Source of the DNA: Escarpia spicata
Taxonomy: Eukaryota; Annelida; Polychaeta; Sabellida; Siboglinidae
Reading direction: 5' to 3'
Assembly (NCBI GenBank): GCA_963995525.1
Contig: OZ023210.1
Coordinates: 8,441,187-8,505,186 of the forward strand
Length of the DNA: 64,000 nt
Shown: in pieces, positions 37,147 through 49,231 of the stretch
How the letters are laid out: the number at the start of each line of letters is the position of its first letter
Numbering within the stretch: the stretch's first letter is position 1
The notes under the pieces: model-generated
Told to the model about the DNA's origin: nothing
What the model saw: the letters and a program-made list of their open reading frames with translations, nothing else
Databases searched by the model: none
Made by a program: the position numbers and the translations under genes

Positions 37147-39839
37147 TTATATAAAATATGGCCTTAATTATATATAAAAAATGTTCAACAGCATGGGGTA
37201 CATTACCCCTTTCTACAAACCCTAGCAAGGGCTCTGCTTACGCCACCTAGCGGTAGACGTCTGATAAAGATTCCTGAGACCAATCAAAACGTCACGAGAT
37301 ATAAGCTAAACTAACTGTGAAAAATGGAAAAATTATGATTCATCAGTTAAAGACAGTCAGCCTCGGTTTAAAGCTAAAAAGTTGGTACGGATATCAGATT
37401 TCTTTACAACTTAGGAATGATGTCTGCATATTAGAAAGTATTCGGTATCACTAAAAATATGTCAATTTTGTTAAGAACAGAATACTCCTCCATGGAACAC
37501 GAATGCATGTGAATTTTATGGTGGGTGGCCATTAGATAGTAAAACGGACCATAGCAATAGTCTCTAGAGAATTGATGCCCCCAGCTGGTACGAAGGATAA
37601 TGGCCTGTTCTTTATGTTTTTAGATATCTTGGTATAGGAAGAAAGTGCTCCTAGTAGGTGGTCTGCTGGCCTCAGTGCAGCCTACTGTGAGGGACAATGT
37701 TCTGTTCAAAGAGCTTGCCTTGTGAGGTTTTGTGGTGTAGGGAAACGAGGTCACCTCTTAAAACACCCCCACCACCAGCAGCCAATTATGCAGACATCGT
37801 CCACAATGATGATGGTGATTACACCAAGATTACATAAATGATTATGATATCACACAAAAATGCATCACAATTATAGAACACATACCTGTTATTACTATGA
37901 TGATGATGGTAATGATTGTAACTGGTTGGTAGTGAAACATGAGATACATGTGTGGATTGTCAATGGACTCGTTCCATTTTGAGATATCCTCTTGAAACTA
38001 GTGTTACTCCACTTTGTCAACTTCGATCTGAAGAGTCAGTACTGACAGTGCTATGTATCGGATTAAAAGTGGCGTGGAAGAGTAATTAATATCATTATAA
38101 ACAATTCTGAGCAGACACGTAAAAATTACAACAACTGGAGGATTTAATCAAGTAGGATGTGGAAAAAACAAGGTTTTATTACATATTTCTTATTAATTTA
38201 TACAATTTGGAAGCCTGAAATTCATGCTTTAAGTCAATATTTAGAAGTTGGAACACAATACAATAAAAAGAAATGATGTTTGTTACAATATTTAAACATA
38301 CACAGCAACTGCATCAATACTAATTTTCAAAGCCATTTTTCTTGGAAACACAATTCCTAGAGCAGCGACAGAATTCAAGAAAAATTTGACTTCTATCACT
38401 GAGAAACATCACATCTGATACAGACACCTATTTACTTTTAATATCAATACCCTTAAAGAATCATGCTAAAATTATGTGAGTCACGACATAGCTTTGTAGG
38501 TTTGTGTTTAAATTTATTAGATCCAAAATAGGGTTTACGTAAGTGTTGCCAACTATTAATGCAACACAAAACTTTTAGAAAGCTGTTTCTCTGTCTTGCG
38601 AAACATCATCTAAATTTGTTATTTTAAATAACTAAAATGTTGCCCTCTCTATCCTCTAACCTAAACTTGCTGCGTTTGACAGTTTTTCTTGGTTTTTACA
38701 GTGGAAACTGCCTCCTGGGGCACTAGCAGGATAAGTTTCTTAAGTACCCAATGACTTACCGTTTTTCTGTTCAGGCAGATAACATGGAGGTTTGTCTTAG
38801 GCAGGATAGGCAAATATCAGATCTTAACAGCATACCAGGGTTTGTGGTTTTGTCACCCTAAATGATCTTGGAGGTCACCTTTCGCAGCGAAAGTCACAGA
38901 GTAGTCTAACCTATTTCACAGCATTCTTTCCGGTGTCTCAATCGGGATCAGTACTTGTAAAAAGTTCTCCACTTGGCAGGGGATTTATCATAAATATAGC
39001 TGGTTGAGATAATAAAATACCATGGTGTCTAGAATGAAACAGTTGGCCAGTCGACCTTGCAATATTGAGAAAATCAATGTGAAATGTACGGGTGCCTGGA
39101 AGTTGTTTGAGGAAAAACGCTGCTAATTAATGACATCCTGTCACGGGATCTGAGTAAAGTGCGTTTTTGTTAACCATGTTAATAGTTCATGCGGGTGTCC
39201 ACATTCTAGGTCAATGACAACTGGGGTCTGCATACATTATTTGGTCGTACATTATTACACTTGATCTACACATCACGTCATCAGCGCTTACTTTAGTTTT
39301 AGCAAACAAAAACATGGTTCCTGGTTACCTCAAAAAAATTTGTTTGTCATTCTCAAAAGTCGTTTACTAAATTACTGCGTCATGCACAGTTTGCATACGT
39401 ACTCCCATTAGACAATGTGATGAAAGCAAACTGATTAAAATCCAGGAAACCGACTTTTTTATCTGTTGACTGTCTGAATTGTACGTGGTGATAGACGTGT
39501 ACCTTGCCCTAGTGACAGTTTACATTGATTGACTGTTTATGTTGCAAACGTAGCATATCGAGATAGCGGGTGAACAAAAACTGGTCGGACAAGTAGCGAT
39601 GACAGTCAATGCCAATGGCCCTACAAAAGCCGAAAAGGTCGTCGGGCATGATGAGTATGCGTTCCCTACATCAGACAGTGGCAACGCCCCCTCTGCTCTG
39701 GGCTCTTTTTCGACAGAGGCCATAGCCTCGCCCGAATCTAATGAATCACATATTGAGTCACATTTACTATTTAGGAGCGATTTATTCCGTCGCCGATTTA
39801 TTCACCTACCGTTTTGGATCGTGGGCTGATGATTTTCGC
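37147..39839. other. Noncoding segment
   Basis: About 2.7 kb with no recognised gene. A plus-strand frame open from about 39,560 to 39,829 leads into the CpG-dense region and could be exonic, but it has no motif. Confidence 0.4.
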
Positions 39840-40260
39840 ACCCCTCGCCGGCGCTAGTCAGAATGTCGTCTGCTCTAGGCTAAACCGACCGTCGCTGTCG
39901 ACGCCTGGCACCTCGGCTCCGTCTGGCTGCTTCGGGTTCGTCCATAACGATCGTACGTTTCGCTCTCGTTCGTGGTCAGTCAACGCGTTATCGTCCAGCA
40001 GCCCTGACCTCGCGACCTTCGATATTCATTCTTGGCATCCGTCCAGCTCACGTGGCCGCGGGGAAAGAGTGCACGCCCCCTAGTCGGAGGAAAAACCGTG
40101 GGAGAATAGCAACCTTTCCGTTTCCACGGTAGCGGCCCAGTCCGTCTGAAAGCAAGCCCCGCCCGCCCATTTGCGTCGCCGCGCATGATTGGTTGACCGG
40201 TGTAAACATTGGCTCGGGTCACATTCCGTGAATTCCGGCCGCTCGTTCGACAAGATCAAA
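39840..40260. promoter_or_regulatory. CpG-dense, GC-rich island-like segment
   Basis: By hand count there are about 45-50 CpG dinucleotides in 420 bp, far above the surrounding DNA. It contains a GC-box-like CCCCGCCCGCCC near 40,158, an inverted CCAAT box (GATTGG, 40,187) and, downstream, a CRE-like ATGACGTA (about 40,312). This mix resembles a promoter of a broadly expressed gene. Neither strand gives a convincing coding exon. An unmethylated regulatory region or a GC-rich insertion are alternatives. Confidence 0.4.
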
Positions 40261-40612
40261 GCGGCAGGCTGGCTGACCGCATCAATTTAGAGTACTAATT
40301 AACGGAACGGTAATGACGTATTCTCGTGTCAAAACACGGTCATGCTTAATATCCTTAAATATGATCTTCTTATTTGGATAACAAATATCATGTAGTCTAA
40401 ATTGCAGACTGCGTCTGCAGCAAAGTGTCCAGACCAAGTGAAGCGAGAAATGAAATCTGCCAATGCATTTGCAAGAATTGGCGGTGCATGTTTCTTATTA
40501 TTGTTTCTTTTTGATTACTGTATTATGGATGACTTGACTACCGGGTAGTATGCCACATATTAGTATATATGTTTGTTGGGTTGTGGGATCCATGGGACAT
40601 TACCCGGAAGCC

Positions 40613-40636
40613 GGGGGGGGGGGGGGGGGGGGGGGG
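40613..40636 (+). repeat. Poly-G run of 24
   Basis: An uninterrupted run of 24 G follows GGAAGCC. Runs of this length are unstable and often mis-sized by sequencing, so the exact length is uncertain. Confidence 0.9.
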
Positions 40637-41149
40637 CTACCACCACTTATTCAGAAGAAAAAGAAAAACGGACTATAATGTTGGCGATTTTTACGGCTCG
40701 AATGGGTTAGTCTCTACTCTAATTAAACATTGGTGGGGACTCAGTCGGTCCGTTGCCTATAATATGCAGGTACTCTTATTAAAAGGAAACGAAAGGCAAT
40801 TGTTTGGGTATATACTCGTGAAAAATGTTACTAAAATGCAACTACAATAAAGAATATTACACCAGTAGTTTACTAGAATAACCTTGTTGAGGACACAAAA
40901 TTTATTATGTTGCATGGACAGCACCGTTTTCAATGAAAGGCTGACGTCAAGAGTTTCTACTCATCCCAGTTAGCCAGTCGCTGAACTATAAGACTACTAG
41001 TACTAGTCCTAGTTTACGACGCTCAATAGACCCATAATTATATTGCGGCCACCCGTTTGTTAGCATTTGTGATGATGATATTCTTAGCCGACTATGCCAC
41101 TTTCAATTATGTAAGTCATGATTATGTATATTGTGAGATGTGCGCAGTT

Positions 41150-41353
41150 TACGACGGAAATAATTGCCAAATTTAATTTGCTTTTTCGCTATAACGTCCG
41201 TATGGCGCACGGTATCTTTATGCATAGTGTAATTCAGTTTCTGGATCGAAGGGAATACGATCCAGAAACTTAATTACACTATGCATAAAGATACCGTGCG
41301 CCATACGGACGTAACAGTTATAGCGAAAACAATTGGCAATTATTTACGTCGTA
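41150..41353. mobile_element. Foldback element, 204 bp, arms about 95-100 bp
   Basis: The left arm (41150-41248) begins TACGACGGAAATAATTGCC and ends TTTCTGGATCG. The right arm (41258-41353) is its near-perfect inversion. The loop is 9 bases (AAGGGAATA). Next to the loop more than 60 bp pair with one mismatch, while outer parts differ by small indels. Flanks are AT-rich, the right one a (TA)n tract, so a TA target is possible. The outer ends TACGACG and CGTCGTA mirror each other. No gene is carried. In single strands it would form a very stable hairpin. Confidence 0.85.
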
Positions 41354-42559
41354 TATATATATCTATATATATATATATATATGTTGGGCCTATATGTCGA
41401 GCAAAACTAGAAACATGGTGCGTCCTGACCGACGTTACTGCTAGGCATCCTCGCAAGGCAGGGCTGTCTGCCATGCAAACTGGCAGATCTCCTACACGAA
41501 GTGCGGCAGTTAGCCGAGTCAAACTAGTAATTGACTTCGCCAGTCGCGACTGCGTCACCCGTGAGAACAGCGCAAATATCCGCCCCAATTTGAAGACGGG
41601 ATAAACGACTTCTGGGAATCCCAGTATATAATGATCTGTTCGCCCACTAGGCATTAGCACGAGCAGCTGAGCGGTATTGTGTATTCGAATAATTGCTTCT
41701 ACTTCCTAAACATTGCATGTTACACGAGCCACGGTTGGTTGAAATAATTTTTATTATGACCACCTGACCTGCCACCAACCACTGATCTAGTGAATGATTT
41801 CATAGGCTGAGCTTAAATTAAGAGTTTCGCAAAGCGATCAGCCAGGGGGTACTGCTGGCTGGTACTGACGAAATCAGCAGCAGCGACCCCTGGCGCACGA
41901 GGATGCAGCTAGGCGCTAACTGATCAATTCACTGCGCTCTGGGCAATATGTCAGTCTCCATGATATCGGACATTTTATTAGAATCTTCCACTTTATTTTT
42001 GAGACCGCATTCTGAATAAACCACTGAAGTGAATGAATGTCTATCAATGTTGCAAATGGTTAGACTACATTAACCCTTTCGGTGCACGATATCAGAAAGT
42101 TGCCTGTTGTTAAGTTATCCACATTCATTTTTATGTGCACACCTAACCAGACAGAGCCCCAAAAGACGAATACGTATAGATCTACGGGCCTACACATCGC
42201 TAGCTCGACTGACCCCTAAGTTACCGATATTAATACTTTTTGCACGCTTCGAGACTATGAAATAAACGCAGCATAAAAACTGCATCAGCGTGATTATCTC
42301 CAAGACTATTGTTTAGATAGCGTCTATATTCAAAACATTAGATAACATTAGAAAAACTCATCTAAATTACACAACAACACCGACACGCCAGCGCCTGTTT
42401 GCATTGCTTTAATTGCCATGCCCATCCCGTCAGCACCGTGGGTGGCCGGAGGTGTACCTTCTCGATCTTTGGACAACCTAGCTTCACGCATGACGGTATC
42501 TGGCGGTAATTTGTGTTTTGAACGTTTTCTGAATAGAGCTAACAGCACCCTATCCATAT
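41354..42559. other. Noncoding segment
   Basis: No gene is recognised. A (TA)n tract lies at 41,355-41,382. A minus-strand frame at 42,348-42,587 has no known motif. Confidence 0.4.
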
Positions 42560-42870
42560 AACATATCCAACTCGGGCAATGGCCCATACTATGTTGCTAT
42601 ATTGGGCCAATGGTTGCGATGTCCCCTGGACCAATGTTGGCTCAACAATGGCAATCTGTTACTTCGCCTAGCACTGGCCTATCATCATTGGCCCATGGCT
42701 GGCATTCCAAGCTACTGCCATGCAATGGTGCCGAATTATAACCACCGTTAGCCCAGTGATTGTACCCCTAGGTACTGCTGTGCAATGGATGCCAACGTAT
42801 GTACCAACATTGGCCAAATACTGGCATTCCAAGATATAGTCTACGATGCCATTTTACCAGCCTTGGCCCA
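42560..42870 (+). repeat. Degenerate repeat of a TTGGCCCA / GGCATTCCAAG motif
   Basis: Loosely spaced variants of TTGGCCCA (at least six) alternate with GGCATTCCAAG (two), GTACTGCTGTGCAATGG and GATGCCA. The units are about 70-85 bp and badly decayed. This is probably an old minisatellite or an internally repetitive transposon. Confidence 0.45.
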
Positions 42871-43009
42871 AGATGGAAATGCTGTCCGTTTAGTAGACGG
42901 TATGCTTAGCTTCTGATGTTCTTGTTTACAAAAAGTGATGATTTTTTCAACGGCAAACAAACAATAACTGGACAATTTAACAAGATTTAATAAGATTGCA
43001 CCCAGAGAA

Positions 43010-43920
43010 TTAACCCAGATGGCAAGAGGACAAGGAAGCCTTTTGGCTTATTGAGAGTCCAACCCTTTTACCTACTTGTATCCCGCCCTTCTGAGGTATG
43101 TCGATTTTATTTTTAAACATATTCACGCTACTAGCACCCACACAGTTAGCAGATAGTCTGTTCCATTCATTTACAGTTCTTTGTGAAAATGAGAACTTTC
43201 TCATATCTAATAATAATAATATACACTGCTCCTTTACTAATGTAACTTCATGTCTTCTAGTTCTACTATCTTTCGTAGCTGAGGAAAACATATTTCCATC
43301 GATATTTTTATAACCATTCAACATTTTAAACACTTCTTTCTGATATCTTCTTCATCTCCTGGTCTATAATGTTGTTAAACCACATTCTTCATATTTCGTA
43401 ACTAATAACTCAATTTTTGTATAATTTTTGTCGCTCTCCTCTGTACTCTTTCTAGCATATCTATGTCCTTCTTTTGATATGGCCGCCCCACTTGTATACA
43501 ATATTCTAAATAATGCCTAACTATTGTTTTGTACAGCGGTATTATTAATTTTTTTTCCTTATACGCTATATTTCGCCTAATTAATCGGAGGGTTTGACTT
43601 CCATTTGAAGCTGCAATTCCGCACTTCTCTGAAACCTTCATGTCAGCACTACTGGTTAACCCTAAGTCCTTTTCTTTTAGAGTAGTACTCAATACAGTAC
43701 CCCCCCCCCATTGTATATTGTACATCTTCGTTCCAATGTCCTGTGTGGAGGCATTTACATTTCCCAAAATTGAACCACATCTGCCACTTTTCAGACCGTT
43801 TGGTCAACCTGTCACGATCGTTTTGTAAATGCTGTCTGTTTAATCCTTTTAAACACTTGTATCATCCGCAAATTTCAACACCTTGCTTGTTATATCATCG
43901 TCCAAATTGCTGATGATAAT
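43010..43920 (-). mobile_element. CR1-like LINE, 3' part (RT motif FADD to C terminus)
   Basis: Read on the minus strand from the insertion point it begins NLDDDITSKVLKFADDTSV, which contains the A/FxDD catalytic box of reverse transcriptase. It continues with KEKDLGL, AASNGSQTLRLIRRNI, HYLEYCIQVGRPYQKKDIDM and LERVQRRATKII. A separate frame then has FKMLNGYKNID and RKFSFSQRTVNEWNRLSAN. This is the standard C-terminal order of CR1-clade LINE ORF2 proteins. Frame changes near 43,770-43,860 and 43,335-43,400 show it is decayed. It is the 3' partner of 51,476-53,210, separated by the Gypsy insertion. Confidence 0.9.
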
Positions 43921-43952
43921 ATATATATACATAATATATATATATATATATA
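43918..43952. repeat. TA microsatellite at the left edge of the Gypsy element
   Basis: An ATATAT tract with one ACATA break. The matching tract at the other side of the insertion is 51,435-51,476. In the LINE it corresponds to codons for a Leu-Ile-Tyr-Ile stretch of the reverse transcriptase. Confidence 0.9.
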
Positions 43953-44904
43953 TGTTCTAGTGCACCAAATTGTCAAATGTCAACTGCACTAACGTGGAAT
44001 AAAATCCCTTTATTGAGGTTCGTTTGCCAAGTTTGGCGTTACATTTTCACTCCAATACGAACAAAGAGACGGCAGAGGCGAGTCATCTGCCAACACAAAC
44101 AATAATAGTAATGTCAGCACAATCGTTTTAAAAGTAAATAAAACACAAACATCGTTCCAGTAAACTATATCCGATCTAGGCACACAGTAAAGGAACAGAA
44201 CAATCACCATATCTTCAGAGAAAGAAGACAAGTGTCAGTCTTACAACAAAGGAAACAGTGATCATAAGAAACAACTGTAAATGTTTCCATATTTCTAAAG
44301 TAAGAAATATGTCAGTATTCTACCAAACATATTGCGATTGCAAATAATTGAGCACTGCCATTGGCAACCAACGGAGCAGCTTATATTGAACTGTCATGAT
44401 ATCAGTTGTACATACTACACACAGTATCAACAATGATTACAAGATATAAACAGCCTACCAGTGTGATTTAACAATTTACAGATATAATAATGTCTACGTA
44501 TGAAAATGGAATTAATGCAACTTGTCACAATCCCAACTATTTCCCTACACACAAGTCGCAAACATTTGTTTATGAGAAACACAACATCTATAGTGAAATC
44601 GAATCACCACTCTTAATAATAACAACGCAACATTTAGGTCGAATAATATCAATAAATGACTAGTACGTGCACAACATCAGTTGTACTATTGTTGTTTAGG
44701 TAACCATCCCGGTCCACACCCGTTAAGTCATAAATCATCCAAACAAATAAAAATGTTCTCACGACACACAACCTCGTGGCAAGGACCTTTTCATCGCGCT
44801 GCAGAAAGGTGTCGCACCGTAATTAAGCGCCGCTAAAATAAACTGCAAAGAACGGGGTCAAACTGAAATTGCACAATTGGTCCAAGAAAGAACGCCCTAG
44901 TACA
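43953..44904 (-). repeat. 3' LTR of the Gypsy element
   Basis: On the plus strand it starts TGTTCTAGTGCACC and ends GCCCTAGTACA, matching 50,477-51,434. Relative to the other LTR it lacks a 5-bp and a 3-bp segment and has 2 extra bases. The LTR is AT-rich. On its transcribed (minus) strand, GGGATTTTATTCCACG near 43,996-44,011 lacks AATAAA, so the polyadenylation signal was not fixed. Confidence 0.97.
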
Positions 44905-44915
44905 TTCCCCCCAAC
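44905..44915 (-). other. Polypurine tract
   Basis: Read on the minus strand, GTTGGGGGGAA lies directly before the 3' LTR. This is the expected place and composition for the primer of plus-strand DNA synthesis. Confidence 0.85.
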
Positions 44916-44934
44916 TTAAAGGTAACCGTCTCGG

Positions 44935-46383
44935 TTAATGTGGGATGACTCCACTTTGTCGCATTGCAACAAACATACTCGTCATAAAAGACGTCAACTG
45001 TACTACTGTCGTCTGGTCAGTGTTCATCTCCAGCCGAGCAGGTGCATTACGAAGTAATCGAGGAGCGGGCATCGGTGTTCCAGCATCGATACCATATGAA
45101 CTGGTAATCCCTTCCTTTGCAGCCCTCCGTTCTCTTATTCGTTTCGACCGTCTGGGTGCTGCAACCGGCGGTAACACAATAGGTTCGACCCTTTCAACAA
45201 TCTCGGCTTCGCGCCTTTCGCTCATGGGAGCGATCTCTGCTGAATGAGTAGGACCTTCTTCATCCGCGGGAATGCCTTCCTCTTCTTCATCATCTGAGCT
45301 GCTATCGCGGCTTGTCACGGGTTCTTCTGGGACGCCCGTCAAGGTGCGGTCTGGAATGATCACGTGAAGACCTACAGGCTGTAAGTTAGCTCGGCAAACC
45401 GTTTGTGGATGCCCTGAGCCGTCAGCTCGTTCAATGTGATAAGGACTTCCAGGCTGCTCTGACACACCGGTAACTTTGTAAATATCGGGACACCAGGCGT
45501 CTTGAATCTTGTTGCGTCCCGGTGGCCGATTACGGACGTATACTCTGCAGCCAATCGATAGAGGCTCGCTGATCTTCCTCCTCTCATGTAGATGATTTCG
45601 ATCCGCAGCAGTCCTATCGCTACGCTCCTTCACATTACGATACGCGTTTCTCAGTCTCCTCTGGTGGATAGCTAACCAGCCATCAATGCTTCCATCTTGA
45701 TCATCATCTATGGTAATGCTCAGCAGAGCATCAATCGGAAGTCGCGGATCTCGACCGAAGAGAAGATAAAACGGCGAGTATCCGGTGGACGCATGGGGCG
45801 TCGCGTTATATGCTGTGCATAACTCTGGAAGGTATTCAGTCCACTTTCGTTTGTGCGATGGAGATATAGTTCGCAGTAGGTCGTGTAGTGTGCGGTTAAA
45901 TCTTTCGCACTGGCCGTTCCCCTCTGGGTGATATGCAGTAGTACGAGATTTCTGCACTCCATACAGTTTGCAGAGCTCTCGAATGGTTGCACTTTCGAAG
46001 TTTCTACCTCTATTGGAATGGATTCGCTGCGGGACGCCAAAGCGTTGAAACCACTCTCGAACTACGACACGGGCAGTCGTACGCGCTGTTTGATCACGCG
46101 TCGGTACAGCACATGTGTACTTAGTAAAGACGTCCGTCATCACTAACACGCTTTCTCGGCCATCGGTGGCTTTCTCCAGTTGAGTGAAGTCGATAGCCAC
46201 GACTTCCAAGGGTCTCGACGCCAGGAGATTTCCCATTGGTGCATGGATCTTGCGACGAGGCATCTTTGCTAATGTGCACCTGGAACAGTTCTTGACGTAG
46301 GTGTCTATCTCACGATGCATTCCTGGCCAGTAACACCTACTCCATGCAAGTTGAATGGTTCGATCACCACCTTGGTGTCCCAT
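44935..46383 (-). pseudogene. Gypsy integrase (pol C-terminal part), 482 codons, catalytic Asp replaced
   Basis: The integrase order is complete. A zinc-binding HHCC has its second His at residue 3 and Cys at 33 and 36; the first His lies upstream across a frame break. The catalytic core has D65 (VVAIDFT) and E160 (NGQCERFNRTL). The position of the second catalytic Asp is N124 (IHSNRGRNF), exactly 35 residues before E160, so the D,D35E triad is broken by a G-to-A type change (codon AAT at 46014-46012). A GPY/F-like region follows near GRNKIQDAW and IYKVTGV, then an acidic, disordered tail. No chromodomain. It begins one base out of frame from the RNase H segment (stop TAA at 46385-46383 overlapping ATG), so it would need a fused pol frame to be made. 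Confidence 0.95.
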
Positions 46384-47078
46384 TAGATCATGAACAGTTG
46401 TGATTTTAACACGCTCGGCAAGACCAATTGTCTCACTAGTTCTCTCTGTGAATTCATCACAGTACGATACAGAATTCCGTTCTGTTCAGATAACTTTGGC
46501 CATTGTCGTACCAACTTCATCACGATATCCGAATCGCAGTGTATCGGTCGCTCACCCGCTCTCCAGTACAACAGAAACCTGCCGATGTCGGGATCTTTGT
46601 TCTGCCGCTCTGTAATCTCGGCATGCGATAGTGACGGAAATGCGGACGACGCCTGCATCGTCGGTGGCAAGGGCGACTCGTTAATCTCGTGTGTCTCAAC
46701 ACCTCTGGCACTTGCTTCTATTTGCTGAACTTTGGCTTCAGTAGCTAGCAACCCGCGAAGCTCTCTCGGTAGCAAGGTACACGAGGCACGCATAGCACAT
46801 ATCTGCTGGACATCGTCATCCTCATCACTGTCAATCAGGTCAGATACATATTCGTGTATTTGTCGGCTTAATGCATCTGCATTGGCATTCAGTCGTCCTG
46901 CACGATATTCAATCGTGAAGTTGAAAGGTGCTAATTCTGCGGCCCAACGCTGTTCAACTGCTCCCAACTTGGCAGTCTGAAGGTACTTTAACGGATTGTT
47001 GTCGGTGTAGATCATAAACTCTCCGCCATACAAGTATGCGCGAAACTTGGTCGTAACGGCCCATTTCAATGCAAGCAT
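46383..47078 (-). pseudogene. Gypsy RNase H C-terminal half and linker to integrase
   Basis: It begins LALKWAVTTKFRAYLYGG and has the RNase H Asp residues in YTDNNPL (D26) and LNANADALSR (D68). Next come a spacer with CAMRASCTLLP and the integrase-linker sequence LVLPSVLKSQL. The frame overlaps the RT/RNase H frame by 13 nt and is shifted. Family comparison implies a deletion of some 15-20 residues between YASR and LALKW, where the second half of the early RNase H fold normally lies. It ends with a second frame break just before the integrase zinc finger. Confidence 0.9.
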
Positions 47079-47869
47079 TTCGAGCTTCGACTAGCGTATG
47101 CGATAACAACACGTCGTCCGTCCTGATCTTGCGAAATGACAGCACCAAGTCCAAGATGGCTAGCATCGGTTTCGACAACAAACGGCCGTGTGTAGTCCGC
47201 GTATCCAAGGACAGGAGCAGTAGACAAAGCTTCCTTCAGTGACTGGAAAGCTTCATCACATTCACGATTCCATCGATCTTTGAAGGAACCCTTCATCCTT
47301 CCATGTTCTTTGATCTCTTTGTTCACACAAGTGACTAAGTCATGCAACGGACCAGCAATCTTGCTAAAGCCCTGAACATATTTCCGGTAGTAGGAAACAA
47401 ATCCAAGAAATGAGCGTAGCTGTTTGACAGTGTTTGGTAATGGCCATCTCTGGACAGCAACAATCTTCGCAGGGTCAGTTGAAATACCGTCTGCTGATAC
47501 ACGATGTCCGAGGTATGTCACTTCATTTTGCAAAAAGTGACACTTGCTGGGCTTCAGCTCGAGTCCGATTTTCCGCAATCGTTGCAACACCATGTCTAAG
47601 CGTTCTATGTGACTTTCGAATGTCTCCGAAAACACAATCACGTCGTCTAAGTAACACAGTACTGTCTGGTAACACTGGTATCCCAAGCAACGCTGCATGA
47701 GACGCTGAAATGTCGCTGGAGCGTTGCACAACCCAAAAGGCATGCGGGTATACTCGTAAATGCCCATTGGCGTGACAAAGGCTGTCTTGTCTTGATCTTT
47801 CTCGTCCATGGCAATCTGGTGGTAGCCAGAGGCCAAATCAAGGGTCGTGAACCATTTCGCACCCTTCAT
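47066..47869 (-). pseudogene. Gypsy reverse transcriptase core and RNase H start
   Basis: This is the RT catalytic core: FTTLDLASGYHQI (D11), MPFGLCNAPATFQ (41-54) and YLDD (73-76, D75/D76). The connection region follows with FLGFVSYYRKYV. RNase H starts at VETDASHLGLG (D235). The reading continues in the same frame as the upstream protease/RT segment, separated only by a TAA at 47941-47939 where the family has Tyr in VDYRQLN. The codons between that stop and the first Met are open and encode the expected RQLNAK and FPLPRIDESF. Confidence 0.95.
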
Positions 47870-47938
47870 AGCGTCAAACGACTCATCAATTCGTGGTAAC
47901 GGGAAAGCATCCTTGTGTGTCTTGGCATTCAGCTGACG

Positions 47939-49135
47939 TTAGTCAACGTACATGCGCAAACTGCCATCTTTCTTGCGAACAAGAACAATCGGAGAAGCCC
48001 AAGCAGAGTGACTTTCCGTGATAATGCCTCGACTCAACAAGTCCTTGATATGGTCTTTCACCTCCTGATACTGGGTAGGAGGTATTCTCCTGAACTGTTG
48101 CCTCACGGGTTCATCAGTGACAGTCCTGATCGAGTGTCTCGCCATGTCCGTATAGCCAAGATCACCATCGTTTCGTGCAAAAGCTTCTGCATTTTGACAG
48201 ATCAACTTTTGTAAGCGGTCTACTTGTTTGCGGCTACACTGAGATCCAACATCAAGTACACTCGTGAGTCCCTCGAATGTTCCGACTGAACGCGATTGTA
48301 CGCTCTTCTTCAAGGTTACGAACTCTTCATTTTGTGAGATTCTCTGGAAACACACTCCATTGTCATCGTTGACATTGTCAACTGTCTGGTAGACTCCAAT
48401 TCTCACCCGTGGCTTCAGCCACACATCTTCGTGACTCGTGTTGACTACCTGCACGGGTACAACTCCTCGGTGCACTTTTGTTACCCTGCAGCACATGGAT
48501 ATTCCGGCAGGGAGGGATCCTACAATGGGCTCAACGACGACAGTTGTCCCATCGGCTTGGTTCTGCAAACACGATACTATAATAGTAGCGCAAGATTCTG
48601 CTGGAACTCTCAGACTCTGTGAACCTACAACTCGTGCGAAACCTTTCCGGTTATGCATATTCGCGTGTTCAATGGAAGCTACTACTTCATCTACTCGGTA
48701 ATTACCGGGCCTTAAAGATCCTTCTGGATGACTAAGGGAAATGTCAAATGCACCTAGGACATTCATTCCCAGTACACCCGGACAACTTCTCTTGTATGCA
48801 CGTTGTTCTGCGTCTGGGGAATCACAGACAACCAGAACACCTCTTGCGGGAATGGTCTGTCTCAAAGCCGTCACATCTAACTCTACATACCCAACGTATG
48901 GTATATCTAATCCGTTGGCTGCAGTAAATTTTAGCCAACCACACGACTCTAACTCTCGATTGTTTCGAGCGATATACTCGCGGAAGAAAGACTCTGTCAC
49001 AGTACTCACTTGGGAACTTATGTCAACTAGACAAGTAACTTCAACATCTCCCATTTTTACGGTTACTATGGAGCATGTCCCTACTGTAGCATCAGTTGGT
49101 GCAACAGTGTGTGAGCCTAACCACAACAACTCCAC
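47939..49135 (-). pseudogene. Gypsy protease and N-terminal RT, 398 codons
   Basis: A retropepsin-like region has VTCLVDISSQVSTVTE (residues 33-48). The active-site triplet, normally D-T/S-G, reads D38-I-S. The rest has the two-lobed layout, including GVLVVCDSP and LGMNVLG. After a linker comes the start of RT: QFRRIPPTQYQEVKDHI, ITESHSAWASPIVLV and RKKDGSLRM, ending at a TAA directly after YVD. It lies in the same frame as gag and is separated from it by about 96 nt with a TAG and a TGA. Gag-pol expression may therefore have used stop readthrough or reinitiation in the ancestor. No start of its own is convincing. Confidence 0.92.
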
Positions 49136-49231
49136 AACCCGACTCGCGGCAGTGAGTGCATCTAGTTTAAGGAGTCTTCGCTCTGTGGATCATCAGAACG
49201 AAAATTTCTGGAACACGTGTCCATGTTCGGT

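Noticed and set aside
39560..39829. Plus-strand frame of about 85-90 codons leading into the CpG-dense segment
   Set aside because: Composition is protein-like, but there is no motif, no convincing splice pair and no homologue that I can name. It is mentioned only as a lead.
42348..42587. 79-codon minus-strand frame
   Set aside because: No recognisable domain, and it is bordered by decayed repeats.
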